Shown here piece by piece: positions 14,901 to 23,225 of a DNA stretch of 64,000 nucleotides. Position 1 is the first letter of the stretch. Each line of letters starts with the position of its first letter. The notes under the pieces were generated by a model that saw only the letters and a list, made by a program, of their open reading frames with translations, was not told the DNA's origin and did not search any database. This DNA comes from Paraphysomonas bandaiensis. Lineage: Eukaryota > Chrysophyceae. Position numbers and translations under genes: made by a program. The stretch covers positions 43,851 through 107,850 of the forward strand of contig CBFFRP010000374.1 in assembly GCA_965644295.1 (NCBI GenBank). The letters are read 5' to 3'.

Positions 14901-15754
14901 GTCAAACTGGGTTTCAACAGAAAGTGATAGTGCCTCTGTCCATGGACTCTGACGCCACAATACCAGAATTTGTGTTCAAAGAATACGAAGACAACTACAA
15001 CCAGACGCTGTCTGGTGTTTTAAATAGGTTGACACTCCTTCGTGACCAAGGGGCAATATCATCGACGGAGGGTGTTTTATCTCCTGCCGAGTTGTTGGCA
15101 GCTTTTGATATTTCAACGTTGCTGCTTTGGTATCCTGCTTGCAAGTATGTCACTGGGTATATAAACTCTCAAAATAAAGCTTTTAAAGGATTTTATCCCA
15201 AAGAAGCTCTGCCTAAATCCGTGTGCAATTACTTGCTTCCTCGTGCTTTGGCCGCGAAGTCCGTTGTCACAGATATTCGACTTGCGCAACCTCTTTTGTC
15301 CTTACTGAATGTGATTGGGGAATCACTTTCGAACATCGACCTAATTTACGATGCTTCTGAGTCATCTCTTTTATTAACTCAAGGGAAGGTGACTGAGACA
15401 ACACCACCACCGATTCCGGAGGCACTTGCGAATGCCTATCTGGAGCAAGGGGATTATGAAATGGCCTTCACATGGTACGAGAAGGCACTCGATGCTATTC
15501 GTACCTGTGTCCGTCGGGAGAAGGTGGATGCTATTGTGTTAAACGCATGTCTTGTGGCTGCTAAATATGGAAAAGTAGATACCGCCCTACGTTGGGCTTT
15601 TACAACAAGTCCGCTATTTGTTAACATACCCTCAGGATTGGGTATAGCGGGACCTGGTCGCTCTATACTACTTCAACAGATGAATGCGTGGATTACGGAG
15701 CTTGGGTTTGCCTCTATTAAAGAGGCGGAGGCTCATTTAATGTACGCCAATTAA
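11927..15754 (+). CDS. SIR2-like NAD-binding protein with N-terminal beta-rich repeats and helical C-terminus
   Basis: Single exon, 1275 aa. Residues about 20-330 contain three beta-rich units of about 100 aa with alternating aromatic/hydrophobic pattern (units begin near VKWSL 30, LQVEYD 125, ILTANF 229) that look like SKICH/Ig-type sandwiches. Residues about 420-685 form a SIR2-family Rossmann domain: GAGCS 430-434, TTNFD 525-529, KIHG 570-573 and GYSGWD 615-620, so the Asn, Asp and His expected for NAD cleavage are present. There is no Cys4 zinc module, as in the SIR2-like NADases of bacterial Thoeris and DSR systems and animal FAM118 rather than histone sirtuins. The remainder is helical, with TPR-like repeats near 1160-1230 (AYLEQGDYEMAFTWYEKAL). 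It is divergently transcribed from the channel. Inference: an NAD-consuming sensor/effector, target unknown. Absence of introns in a 3.8-kb gene is unusual next to its neighbours. Confidence 0.85.
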   Translation: MEGNTLDPVLDMSDSCVSASHSPHNMCFKVKWSLSHSHQDLITTYDKISIHPPTTTPSSSLIYQYNRQNLLNDSCIITYDSLCDIEMGVAYTVCYTSAPSGHILAQATVTTISYEQEIQNLPGRLQVEYDSKDNHVLIYFDLSAVPNFSPSSSDSLHICREKDSSFHFQARISATGEVKGKTYFHVNTELKNGVNYNVRYLFDDNNIVGVSNVFQCSGLFCHSSCEECILTANFDPETCSVDATWEFPQPTSITVSNTQFLYLYRTEETSVDVDLQQYHYISIQTSGKYKGSVRIAVQGAVSNNETYTLRYVDTTSWTSYGSVTFTARDVSTSHSDVSQLSAAMVYNSGAFMRYMTQEAEEINDAPYNPILSVDVDKDYSVAQFLEEYHAASLPNSSEKFTEGFAPLSAEDLQQSLYIHLDKSPGVIYAGAGCSMDAPSCSPSWWRLMAELVRAVFSTAPEEHRPRQYTESDVSRQPEEIMESFYYILGEKLLTLFRALEYGRPNANHVAMAKLAKAGKIKAIFTTNFDLFIERALKEESVDFKAVVTNEEFEEYLYMLKSGTAPVAVLKIHGTVDRPETIVAVASHYKMDKGFSGTKAEVLLDLVQQFPVLFIGYSGWDFVHKNYQDFWSRVQTNGCRGLFWLKLLGFSGGPDLGRVVGRHVGTKLHIGAGRLPDFYKDILNRYVEDTESCFLGKAARVDATLELNTVNALRFEFMLQWVQNIHPTTLLSLVMIEGHRLNEIMQKSAERLKRHAGSQEVAESTSDMMAVYMQLALDLQSGIITEEEYNDRVNVQTMKTTFQYVALDKEKKEQVMLLCSRACRSHSLLKDNSTNQSMLGSLIMSISHSLPETASPQEYIDTALRFLQKVERYKSSPAARDKIVADTLLYCSSMLAGSVDNQQNVDSWIIQLADKAILEEWTDDKLSTERANLCSRITQLTSGTLDIEGILDTQMQLSLKIPESELNILLESCTAIALGLISQSEQRGLGFMSQTGFQQKVIVPLSMDSDATIPEFVFKEYEDNYNQTLSGVLNRLTLLRDQGAISSTEGVLSPAELLAAFDISTLLLWYPACKYVTGYINSQNKAFKGFYPKEALPKSVCNYLLPRALAAKSVVTDIRLAQPLLSLLNVIGESLSNIDLIYDASESSLLLTQGKVTETTPPPIPEALANAYLEQGDYEMAFTWYEKALDAIRTCVRREKVDAIVLNACLVAAKYGKVDTALRWAFTTSPLFVNIPSGLGIAGPGRSILLQQMNAWITELGFASIKEAEAHLMYAN

Positions 15755-16236
15755 ATGAGTTATTATTATTATTAGTATTATATTACATATTACTTAACTA
15801 TTAGACCGAACCCTCTTTAGGCAAATATGCTTCATCTTTTCACTCTTTAGTACGTTTAATTTGAAAAATCAATGTGTTACATATTTTATAAGAATGTATA
15901 GGAGAGCGACCCATACTTTTTTTCTAACAAGTAAGCTAACTCTGATCTTAGTTGCAAAGTACTTTGTACACTATGAGCACATATATTCTTGTTAATGATA
16001 TACAAATTAGTGACAAAACCCGATTTCTTTCTGAATTCACTTAGGACAAGCACAGAATTAGGATTCAACTTTATATAAGATATTGTGTATAATAGTATTA
16101 TATACTATGTAAAATGTGAAAGAAAAATTGTTGAGGTATCAGAATTAATTACATGAAAGAATGATCATACCAATACTCTGCCAGTTAACTGTACCCATGT
16201 TACTCTCCAGAAATAAAATTTCTGACTATAAGTCGA
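15755..16236. other. Intergenic, no gene seen
   Basis: AT-rich 3' flank of the SIR2-like gene up to the copia target site. The last five bases, GTCGA (16232-16236), are the left target-site duplication. Confidence 0.5.
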
Positions 16237-16529
16237 TAACAGAAGTTGACATTATTTGCTAAGGTTTTCTATTCTCAACTGATAAGATGAAATTATAAAC
16301 ATTACATGATAAAGAACCTAAGTTGTGTTCGATGTGTTCAACACCATTCATTTACTACTATAGTGTACAAACCACCCACTCAGTGATCGTATCCTGTATA
16401 GTCATCCACTTCTACTTCAGTTTCATACTACATAATATAATGTACTAATTACATATATATCTTTCGATCCTTGCATCTCACATAATACTGCACTCAATTG
16501 CAAGTATATAGAATCTTCAGATCTCAACA
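16237..16529 (-). repeat. 3' LTR of the copia element
   Basis: Read on the minus strand it begins TGTTGAGATC and ends CTTCTGTTA. It appears identical along its whole length to 21237-21529. It is flanked inside by the polypurine tract and outside by the target duplication GTCGA. Confidence 0.93.
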
Positions 16530-16540
16530 CTCCCCCTCAA
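16530..16540 (-). other. Polypurine tract of the copia element
   Basis: On the minus strand the sequence TTGAGGGGGAG lies directly before the 3' LTR, the position and composition expected for the plus-strand primer of reverse transcription. Confidence 0.85.
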
Positions 16541-16654
16541 TTGAGTGTTGTACTTATGACGCCTCCCAGCTATTGAATGCCTGAGATAAAAAAATTCTTG
16601 ACAGTAAAATAGACTCATCTCTAAGTCTAAACCTCTGTCTAAAAAACTCAGTAC

Positions 16655-19048
16655 CTACTTGCGCCTTCTTTTATCCCTTGGTCCCTCATTGATCACTTCA
16701 GTGGAACTCTTAACTTTCTCTCCAAGATTTCTCTTTCTCTGCTCCATATATGATAAACCAACCAATGACTTTGTATAAATATCTGCTGCTTGTTGCGATG
16801 TATGCACATGCACTAACTTAATCGTATTGAACTGATTGGGATCCACGTGCTCTCTCACCATGTGATACTTAATCTCAATGTGCTTCGACTTCTTGTGAAA
16901 CACTGGGTTTTCGGCCAAATCCTGGGCACTCTGACTGTCGATGAAGAATGGTGTGGGTTTGATGAGCCTCAACTTAATCTCACCCGTCACCCCCCGAACC
17001 CATAGCACTTCTTGGAGACCCGAGTAAATACACTGATACTCAGACTGCATGCTTGACGTTGCCACTGTCGTCTGCAGTTTGGACTGCCAGACTATAGGCC
17101 CTCCCGCTGCAAACCCAACGTACCCCGACGTGGACTTCCTGGAGAGCTGATCTCCCGCCCAATCCGCGTCAGTAAACATATGGAAGTCGAACCGTCTACT
17201 CCCATATTGAATCCCTTTGTCAATAGAACCACGAATATATTGCCATACATGTGTTAATAGCTTGCATACTTCAATATTCACCTTATTACTGAACCGAGAC
17301 AGTACTCCCACTGCATAGGCTATATCCGGCCTCGTGTTCATCGATAGATATAGTAATGCACCTATCAGCGGCCGATATGGGAAGTTATCTACTATAAGCT
17401 GTTCCTCCTCGGTATGCTCATGCCGCGCCCCTTTTGCCACTAGATCCATTGCTTCCGCCGGTAGAGGACTCTTCCGTACCTTTCGCGGTGACCCAAGATA
17501 CTTTTCAAACTTTTCTAAGATCTTAGCCGCATATACTGATTGGTCAAGACGAATATACTCTGGCGTTCTTGTGACTCGAACATTCAGAAAATGTTCCATC
17601 TCGCCCATATCCTTCATATCAAACCGGGCACACAGTTGAGCTTTAATATCCTTCACTATGTTGACATCACGACCTAACACTAGGATATCATCCACATATA
17701 TCGTTAATAATATCAATTCATCGCCCTTATACTGATAATACAAACACGGGTCTAATACACATGGTTTAAAATGCATAGATCGTATGAATTTATCCAATGT
17801 TTTCCACCACGACCGCGGGGAACTCCGAAGCCCGTATAACGACTTCTTCAACTTAAAGCAGTACCCCTCAGGCAGCTGAAAGTCCGGAGTTGCCTTCATA
17901 TATACATCCCCCTCTATATCTGCATATAGAAATGCGTTAGACACATCCAGTTGATGAATTACCATGTTCATCACGAAAGCTATGGCGATTAACAGTCGCA
18001 CTGTTACCCCCTTAACAACGGGTGCGAAATGGTTCGCCCAACCACTCGACTGCTGTCCACAACCGATTGCTACAAGACGAGCCTTATATCGGCGGACCTC
18101 TCCCTCCTTATCGTACTTCTTTCCATAGACGTACTTGGAGTGCAGTGGGACGACTCCGTCCGGTATACGAGTCACCTCCATGGTATCTCGCTTCGCCAAA
18201 CCCTCTCGCTCTACACGGCGAGCTCGTCTCCACTCCCTGTGCTCGGCACTCTCCAAGGACTCACGATGTGTCTGAGGCACTGTCGACTCTTCCGCTGACA
18301 TCCACACTGAGTCTGCCTCCTGTAAAAGGTCACTCACATCACTCTCATCACTCAAATGATGGATTTGTCCTAACACCGACACATTCGTTACCGTCCTTGG
18401 AGTTCTTGCGCGTTTGCCGTGCGGATGATTCTCGGCAGGGGTCCCTTCCCCCGAAGGTAATGCTGAGTCAGCCTGGGGCTGCACCTGCCCACTTTCCGAC
18501 TGCTGTGGCACCACTCCGCTGATACCGCCGTCACGGTTGTCAGTAACTCTGGCCCTAACCACCCTCTGCGCAAGATCCTCTGTCATCTTCTTGATGTCAG
18601 CAATATGAATAGGAGTTTTATCCTCCACTTGAACCTGGTTACCAGTAACCAACGACCGGTATCCCACAATAAGTCCCTTCCTTATCACCACTCTGTTAGT
18701 CTTGTATAGCAGACCACCATCCTCATGGTGCTTTCCGATAAGATACTCAAACTCACCCGGTTGACGAGCCTCGGGATCTATAGCCACTTGAGCCTCCTCC
18801 AGCTCTCTATAATAATCCTGAGACCTCTCAGGTACCGATTCATCAAATAATACATGTACAGAGTGTACTACGGTGTCCCCCACTAGCACCTTGTATCCTT
18901 TTCGATCAGCTGGATACCCTATGAAATAACCTGTCATTGCTTTGTCCTCCCAGTCCTTCCTCCTGTCGGCCTTGGGTGTTAGCACATATGCTTTGCACCC
19001 CCATTTCCGTAGCCACGATAGGCTGGGAACGCTCCCCCTGGGACACAC
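16655..19048 (-). CDS. Copia pol, downstream part: integrase C-terminus, reverse transcriptase, RNase H
   Basis: The open frame of 797 codons has no natural start; it overlaps the upstream frame by 70 nt (18979-19048) in the -1 phase. The first residues (SWLRKWGCKAYV) match the copia integrase tail. Reverse transcriptase follows with QLDVSNAFLYADIEGDVYM and the catalytic YVDD (LLTIYVDDILVLG). RNase H shows FTDADWAGD, SSMQSEYQCI and the final SKHIEIKYHMVREHV block. The C-terminus is basic (KRRRK). In intact copia elements this is fused to the upstream part, so the break is most likely a one-base deletion in the G-run near 19032-19040, or less likely -1 slippage there. Confidence 0.92.
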   Translation of the reverse strand: MCPRGSVPSLSWLRKWGCKAYVLTPKADRRKDWEDKAMTGYFIGYPADRKGYKVLVGDTVVHSVHVLFDESVPERSQDYYRELEEAQVAIDPEARQPGEFEYLIGKHHEDGGLLYKTNRVVIRKGLIVGYRSLVTGNQVQVEDKTPIHIADIKKMTEDLAQRVVRARVTDNRDGGISGVVPQQSESGQVQPQADSALPSGEGTPAENHPHGKRARTPRTVTNVSVLGQIHHLSDESDVSDLLQEADSVWMSAEESTVPQTHRESLESAEHREWRRARRVEREGLAKRDTMEVTRIPDGVVPLHSKYVYGKKYDKEGEVRRYKARLVAIGCGQQSSGWANHFAPVVKGVTVRLLIAIAFVMNMVIHQLDVSNAFLYADIEGDVYMKATPDFQLPEGYCFKLKKSLYGLRSSPRSWWKTLDKFIRSMHFKPCVLDPCLYYQYKGDELILLTIYVDDILVLGRDVNIVKDIKAQLCARFDMKDMGEMEHFLNVRVTRTPEYIRLDQSVYAAKILEKFEKYLGSPRKVRKSPLPAEAMDLVAKGARHEHTEEEQLIVDNFPYRPLIGALLYLSMNTRPDIAYAVGVLSRFSNKVNIEVCKLLTHVWQYIRGSIDKGIQYGSRRFDFHMFTDADWAGDQLSRKSTSGYVGFAAGGPIVWQSKLQTTVATSSMQSEYQCIYSGLQEVLWVRGVTGEIKLRLIKPTPFFIDSQSAQDLAENPVFHKKSKHIEIKYHMVREHVDPNQFNTIKLVHVHTSQQAADIYTKSLVGLSYMEQRKRNLGEKVKSSTEVINEGPRDKRRRK

Positions 19049-21252
19049 TCATATGGAGACATCCATCCTTGCCACGTCCGAGTTGGCATTCGTCGCACAA
19101 TGTAACATGCAGTTTGATAAGCATCAAACCAGAACGACTTTGGAAGTCCAGATGCCGTCAACATCGTCAGTGTCATCTCCCCAATTGTTCGGAATTTCCT
19201 CTCAGACACCGCGTTGAGCTCTGGCGTGTCTCGTGTTGTATGTGACACCCGAGTCCCATATCGCTGCAACAGATACTCTCTTATCTGCTGACTAATAAGT
19301 TCGGATCCTCCATCGGCATGATACTCCACTATACGGTTCCACCCCTCGTACTTCACTAAGTGGACCTCGCACAAGTGTCGTAGACATTTGAACACCTCCT
19401 CTCCGCTTCGAGTCCTCAATCCATATTCCCATATCATCTTTGTTGCTAAGTCCGTAAATAGGAGCACGTACTTATACCCTTGTCTGGATTCACAATTGAG
19501 ATAGACGGAGATGTCCGCTGTTACTCTTTCCAGGAACCTGACTGCGCTTAGCTCTTCGTTGTCCCGTGATTTGAACGAATGCCTGGTTATCTTCGCCTTG
19601 GCACACCATTTACACAGGGGTTTCTTGCAACTCTTCTCCTTTGCCTTCGAAAGGTGATGTCGTTGTAGTCCTGATCCTCTGAATAACATGTGTCGGTGAG
19701 CTTCTATTAACTTCGATTTCGAGACATGTCCAGTACGCTCATGTAAGCGATCCAACGCATCTTGTCCTGTATTATCCGACAAATTTACCTCCTCTATCTG
19801 ATTGCACATAGACACATTTGGCAGATTTAACACCTCCATCAAGTCCACATACGGCATCCCTCCATGCTCATCGTACTCTCCAGTCAACACCTCGTTTCCA
19901 GAGTCCAATTCCACGATTTTAGGCTTTCGAAGCAGTTGTAATCCGTATCCCATTGATCTCAGCATCCCTCCTGACACAATGTTCTTCACCGCTTCTTCAC
20001 TAACTCTGATGTCTCTCCATTCCCCGAATGTACCAGTTCCCTGTGTCTCCAATTGAGAACCCTTTCTAGTTAGTTGGATTGCCCCAAACTCAGGAGTAAA
20101 TGACTCCAGTGCAATTTTATCCTTTACTATAAACAGTCTTTTACTTGCACAACTGTCCAGATATACACGAGGTTCTTCCGACGTATCCACCGATAGCAAA
20201 ACCTCTTCTCCAAACAAATTCGCTTCATCATCCGACGACTCTCCGTCGTTGACGTATTTCTTCCATTCTGTCTCGAATTTCCTGTTCGATTTTCGAGGAT
20301 TCTCATTATCCGGGTTTTTTATGTTCTTCCGTTTTTTCGACTTGCACTGTCGGGCTTTGTGACTAAAATCTCCACAGATATGACAACCAGTATAATCCTT
20401 TGATCCTGGCTGCTGCACACTCTTCGAAGCCTTTTCCTTTGTCTTCCCTTTTCTTTTGAACTTGTCCATTTTTCTTTGTCGTTCCTTAGCATAACAATTC
20501 GCTGCTACATGTCCCTTCTTCCGACAAAATGAACAAACCACTGGCTCCTTCGACGCCGTAAAATTGATCTCTTCAGATTTGTCTCCCTTTAGTTTCTTCA
20601 GCTGCGTCATAGCCTCGTCATACTCTTCACAAGCCTCTTTCACCGAATCAAATGTAGTTGTTGCTTTAGGCATCATCGCTACCGACATCCATAAATCATG
20701 TAATTCCTCTATCTGCAGCGCTGCTTTTATCTTTGCTAATTTACTTGCCTCTGTCTGCGGTTGTCCCAATTTTATGAGCTTCTGGATTATACCGTTCAGT
20801 CGATCTACCCCAACAGACACCTTTTCCCCCGGCCTTATTTTGAACGAATGGTATTCTGCCGTAGTCTTCTCCAATACAGTCCCAATCTCGCCTCTGAACC
20901 TATCAACCAGTGTCTGAAGGAGCTCACTGGATAACACCTCCTTAGCAGGATCATCAGCAGGTAAAATTGCCTTCCCCTCCAAATATTGATTGGCTACCTC
21001 CAACACATCAGGGTCATGCTCGCAAGCCTCCCAAATAGTACTAACACAGGTATCATTACGCTCTCTCCATGACTCTAAATTCCTTCCTCCGGCTGGCGGG
21101 TCCTCCAAGCCAAGATGGTTTCGGTTTTTCTTCATTAGATGCATCTTGATTTTTCTCGCTGAATAGTCTGATTGGTTCTTGTCAAACCGTAGCTTCTTGT
21201 CATCTTCCCCATCCCTACAACTATCACTCGCTACCATAACAGAAGTTGACAT
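18979..21252 (-). CDS. Copia gag, protease and integrase core
   Basis: The 757-aa frame starts 16 nt inside the 5' LTR (ATG at 21252). It has a Gag domain, then two CCHC knuckles (CSFCRKKGHVAANC and CHICGDFSHKARQC); tandem knuckles are less usual than one. The aspartic protease motif reads LDSCASKRLF, with Cys where most copia proteases have Gly (DSGA). The HHCC zinc module (HERTGHVS then CKWCAKAK) is followed by the integrase core with D in TADIS, D in HADGGSEL and E in NAVSERKFRTI. The frame ends in integrase after SPYE, where the other frame takes over. Confidence 0.92.
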   Translation of the reverse strand: MSTSVMVASDSCRDGEDDKKLRFDKNQSDYSARKIKMHLMKKNRNHLGLEDPPAGGRNLESWRERNDTCVSTIWEACEHDPDVLEVANQYLEGKAILPADDPAKEVLSSELLQTLVDRFRGEIGTVLEKTTAEYHSFKIRPGEKVSVGVDRLNGIIQKLIKLGQPQTEASKLAKIKAALQIEELHDLWMSVAMMPKATTTFDSVKEACEEYDEAMTQLKKLKGDKSEEINFTASKEPVVCSFCRKKGHVAANCYAKERQRKMDKFKRKGKTKEKASKSVQQPGSKDYTGCHICGDFSHKARQCKSKKRKNIKNPDNENPRKSNRKFETEWKKYVNDGESSDDEANLFGEEVLLSVDTSEEPRVYLDSCASKRLFIVKDKIALESFTPEFGAIQLTRKGSQLETQGTGTFGEWRDIRVSEEAVKNIVSGGMLRSMGYGLQLLRKPKIVELDSGNEVLTGEYDEHGGMPYVDLMEVLNLPNVSMCNQIEEVNLSDNTGQDALDRLHERTGHVSKSKLIEAHRHMLFRGSGLQRHHLSKAKEKSCKKPLCKWCAKAKITRHSFKSRDNEELSAVRFLERVTADISVYLNCESRQGYKYVLLFTDLATKMIWEYGLRTRSGEEVFKCLRHLCEVHLVKYEGWNRIVEYHADGGSELISQQIREYLLQRYGTRVSHTTRDTPELNAVSERKFRTIGEMTLTMLTASGLPKSFWFDAYQTACYIVRRMPTRTWQGWMSPYECVPGGAFPAYRGYGNGGAKHMC
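21225..21236 (-). other. Primer-binding site of the copia element
   Basis: Immediately after the 5' LTR the minus strand reads TGGTAGCGAGTG. It begins TGG, complementary to CCA, and its first eight bases equal the Ty1 primer site (complement of initiator tRNA-Met). The exact tRNA in this organism is not known. Confidence 0.7.
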
Positions 21253-21529
21253 TATTTGCTAAGGTTTTCTATTCTCAACTGATAAGATGAAATTATAAAC
21301 ATTACATGATAAAGAACCTAAGTTGTGTTCGATGTGTTCAACACCATTCATTTACTACTATAGTGTACAAACCACCCACTCAGTGATCGTATCCTGTATA
21401 GTCATCCACTTCTACTTCAGTTTCATACTACATAATATAATGTACTAATTACATATATATCTTTCGATCCTTGCATCTCACATAATACTGCACTCAATTG
21501 CAAGTATATAGAATCTTCAGATCTCAACA
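21237..21529 (-). repeat. 5' LTR of the copia element
   Basis: 293 bp, visually identical to the 3' LTR. The minus strand starts TGTTGAGATC at 21529. It should contain the promoter for the element. Confidence 0.93.
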
Positions 21530-22393
21530 GTCGATGGTAGGTAAAAACCTGGTCAAGTACTTTGACCAGGTGATGTGTACTATATATATAGGGTATATTT
21601 GAGAAAGTCTGGTATACTAGCAAATAACACGATAATTGGACTAATTCTAAACATTTATTATATTATAATAAGATTATGTCACTACGAAATCGTTACATCA
21701 CTACTACTACTTACTGATTGCCACTACCAAACATTGACTGTCTCAAAATTCAGGCATTGCATGGAACAGACGAAGGAGTGAAACAACGATTTCTGAAGCC
21801 ATGCAAAGGTACGTCGCATGTTATAGTTATTAGTGTTAATTAACTTTTTTGTAATCTAGAAACTGTCAGAACAACTTCAAAGAATACACGACGACCTACT
21901 TATGAAATGGTTATTGTCAGTGAGAGTGAGAAATGGAAAGATACAGGGGCATTAGATGGTAGTAATGTGATCGTTGGGAAAAGAAAGCGAAGGTAGTGAT
22001 AATTGTTTATATATTATGAAATGGTTATTGTCAGTGAGAGTGAGAAATTGAGAGATACAGGAACATTATATATGGTATTTTAATGTTGTTATCAGTGGGA
22101 AAAGAAATCGAAGGTAGTGATAATTGTTATATTATGTTATATATATATTATTATAAAAAGCAATAATGATTATTGATTATAAGTAGTTACGTAACTACAC
22201 TTATAGTACTCAGAAATACGGCCAGAATAAAATATCCTTTTAAAATATAATGCAACACAGTAACACAAAGCGATTCCAAGACGATATGCACTCATCACAA
22301 CACGTTCTCCATGTTCGTTTTACATATTCGTACACAAAAGTAGTAGTTTGACCAGATTCTAGTACTTAGACCAGGTTTTTACTTACCATCGAC
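21530..22393. mobile_element. Palindrome-ended non-autonomous DNA element (target of the copia insertion)
   Basis: The left end reads GTCGATGGTAGGTAAAAACC and the right end is its near-exact reverse complement (GGTTTTTACTTACCATCGAC, ending at 22393). Just inside the left end is a hairpin with arms ACCTGGTCAA (21547-21556) and TTGACCAGGT (21562-21571). The first five bases double as the copia target duplication, so before that insertion the element began after ...CTGACTATAA at 16231. No coding capacity of its own; 864 bp. Flanks are TA-rich and the element's own target duplication is not clear. Confidence 0.75.
21901..22131. repeat. Two-unit tandem repeat, about 114 bp per unit
   Basis: The block starting TATGAAATGGTTATTGTCAG occurs at 21901 and again at 22015. 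Both copies continue with TGAGAGTGAGAAAT, then GATACAGG, GGGAAAAGAAA and CGAAGGTAGTGATAATTGTT. The units differ by a few substitutions and small indels. It lies inside the palindrome-ended element. Confidence 0.8.
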
Positions 22394-22499
22394 TTTATAT
22401 AATAAGAAAGTATGATTTATGTATTACATGAGAACGGTTGTGTACAGAAACTAGTTTTACATCTATAGACTGACTAAAAACCGGACTTGCTATAGACTA

Positions 22500-22830
22500 C
22501 TAGTGGCGGGCAACCGTCTCGGGACTGCTTGTGCATCGCTGCGAGCACCATGGTGCAGGTTAGTCGGGGGGCCTGCCTTTGGGCAATGTGTCTGGCAGGC
22601 CTGTGCCATGGGTTATGTGAGGAATGGATGGGGCGAGATGTATATGAGTGTGTAAGTCGGTGGTGGAGATGTTGTGGTTTTCGAGGTGGGGTTTCGGCCA
22701 CAAGTAAGGAGGAGTTGTTTCCGGAGTGGTTGCGCTTGCCTCTGTCGGGATCGGACTCTTACAGAGGATGGAATTCTTGGGGTGGATGTCGCCTGGAGTA
22801 GCGGGTGTATTTTTGGTGTCGGGTGAGTAT
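22500..22830. repeat. GC-richer segment carrying an F1 terminal core
   Basis: At about 22530-22556 lies a diverged copy of the F1 core (GCTTGTGCATCGCTGCGAGC then ACCATGGTGCA). It continues into GTTAGTCGGGGGGCC, which recurs as GTTAGTCAGGGGGCG near 31636, again right after an F1 core. The segment is clearly more GC-rich than its surroundings. A 90-codon open frame exists here, but its Trp/Cys-rich translation shows no family features and I do not call it a gene. Confidence 0.45.
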
Positions 22831-22990
22831 CCTGGGACTGACGTTGTGAGTGTATCAGTGTCGTAACCGGTGTTACTGGTGTCGTGTCTGCGTTGTGGTG
22901 TCTGACTATCCTTTAGCTTGTTGGTCATATCTACGGCACATTATTACCACTTTATCTGGGTACTAATTTGTGTACAATTACTCCTAATCC

Positions 22991-23225
22991 TCACGAGTTT
23001 AGAGGGCCATCTGTATTTTTTTTTCTTTCCTTCTTCGTAGGGGACTCAACTAATTCTACAATCCTTGTGTAACAATACAGTTTAGGTTCACCAATTTGTA
23101 TTAGGTTTCCCATCAAAACTGCTCTACTTCCTAGTAGCTCTTTTGCAGAGTCATCATATATGAAGAAATCCTTCTTCTTGAATTACTGATCCACTATCTC
23201 CAGGGCTTCTAAACACAATATATAG
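22991..23225 (-). pseudogene. Decayed coding fragment, possibly trypsin-like
   Basis: On the minus strand one frame gives YDDSAKELLGSRAVLMGN followed by IGEPKLYCYTRIVELVES, ending at the TGA at 22991-22993. The stretch just upstream is coding-like only in another frame (FRSPGDSGSVIQEEGFLH). The GDSGS motif preceded by Pro resembles the catalytic serine region of trypsin-fold peptidases, but the match is short. A frame break lies between the two pieces. No start or intact domain is visible. Confidence 0.35.

Larger units (their letters stand above)
16237..21529 (-). mobile_element. Complete Ty1/copia LTR retrotransposon
   Basis: The element is 5293 bp on the minus strand with 293-bp LTRs that appear identical base for base. 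GTCGA is duplicated at 16232-16236 and 21530-21534. Order 5' to 3' on the minus strand is LTR, primer site, Gag, protease, integrase, reverse transcriptase, RNase H, polypurine tract, LTR. Integrase before RT identifies the copia (Pseudoviridae) order. Identical LTRs mean a recent insertion, yet one frame break interrupts Pol. The target is the terminal repeat of the palindromic element at 21530-22393. Confidence 0.95.

Noticed and set aside
18022-18522. 166-codon plus-strand ORF
   Set aside because: Antisense to copia pol, no family features.
18979-19048. Programmed -1 frameshift joining Gag and Pol of the copia element
   Set aside because: The overlap is inside integrase, not between Gag and protease, and no convincing slippery heptamer is present; a one-base deletion is simpler, though not proven.
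22529-22801. 90-codon Trp/Cys-rich ORF in the GC-richer segment
   Set aside because: The sequence is part of a dispersed repeat also present at 31.6 kb without the frame.
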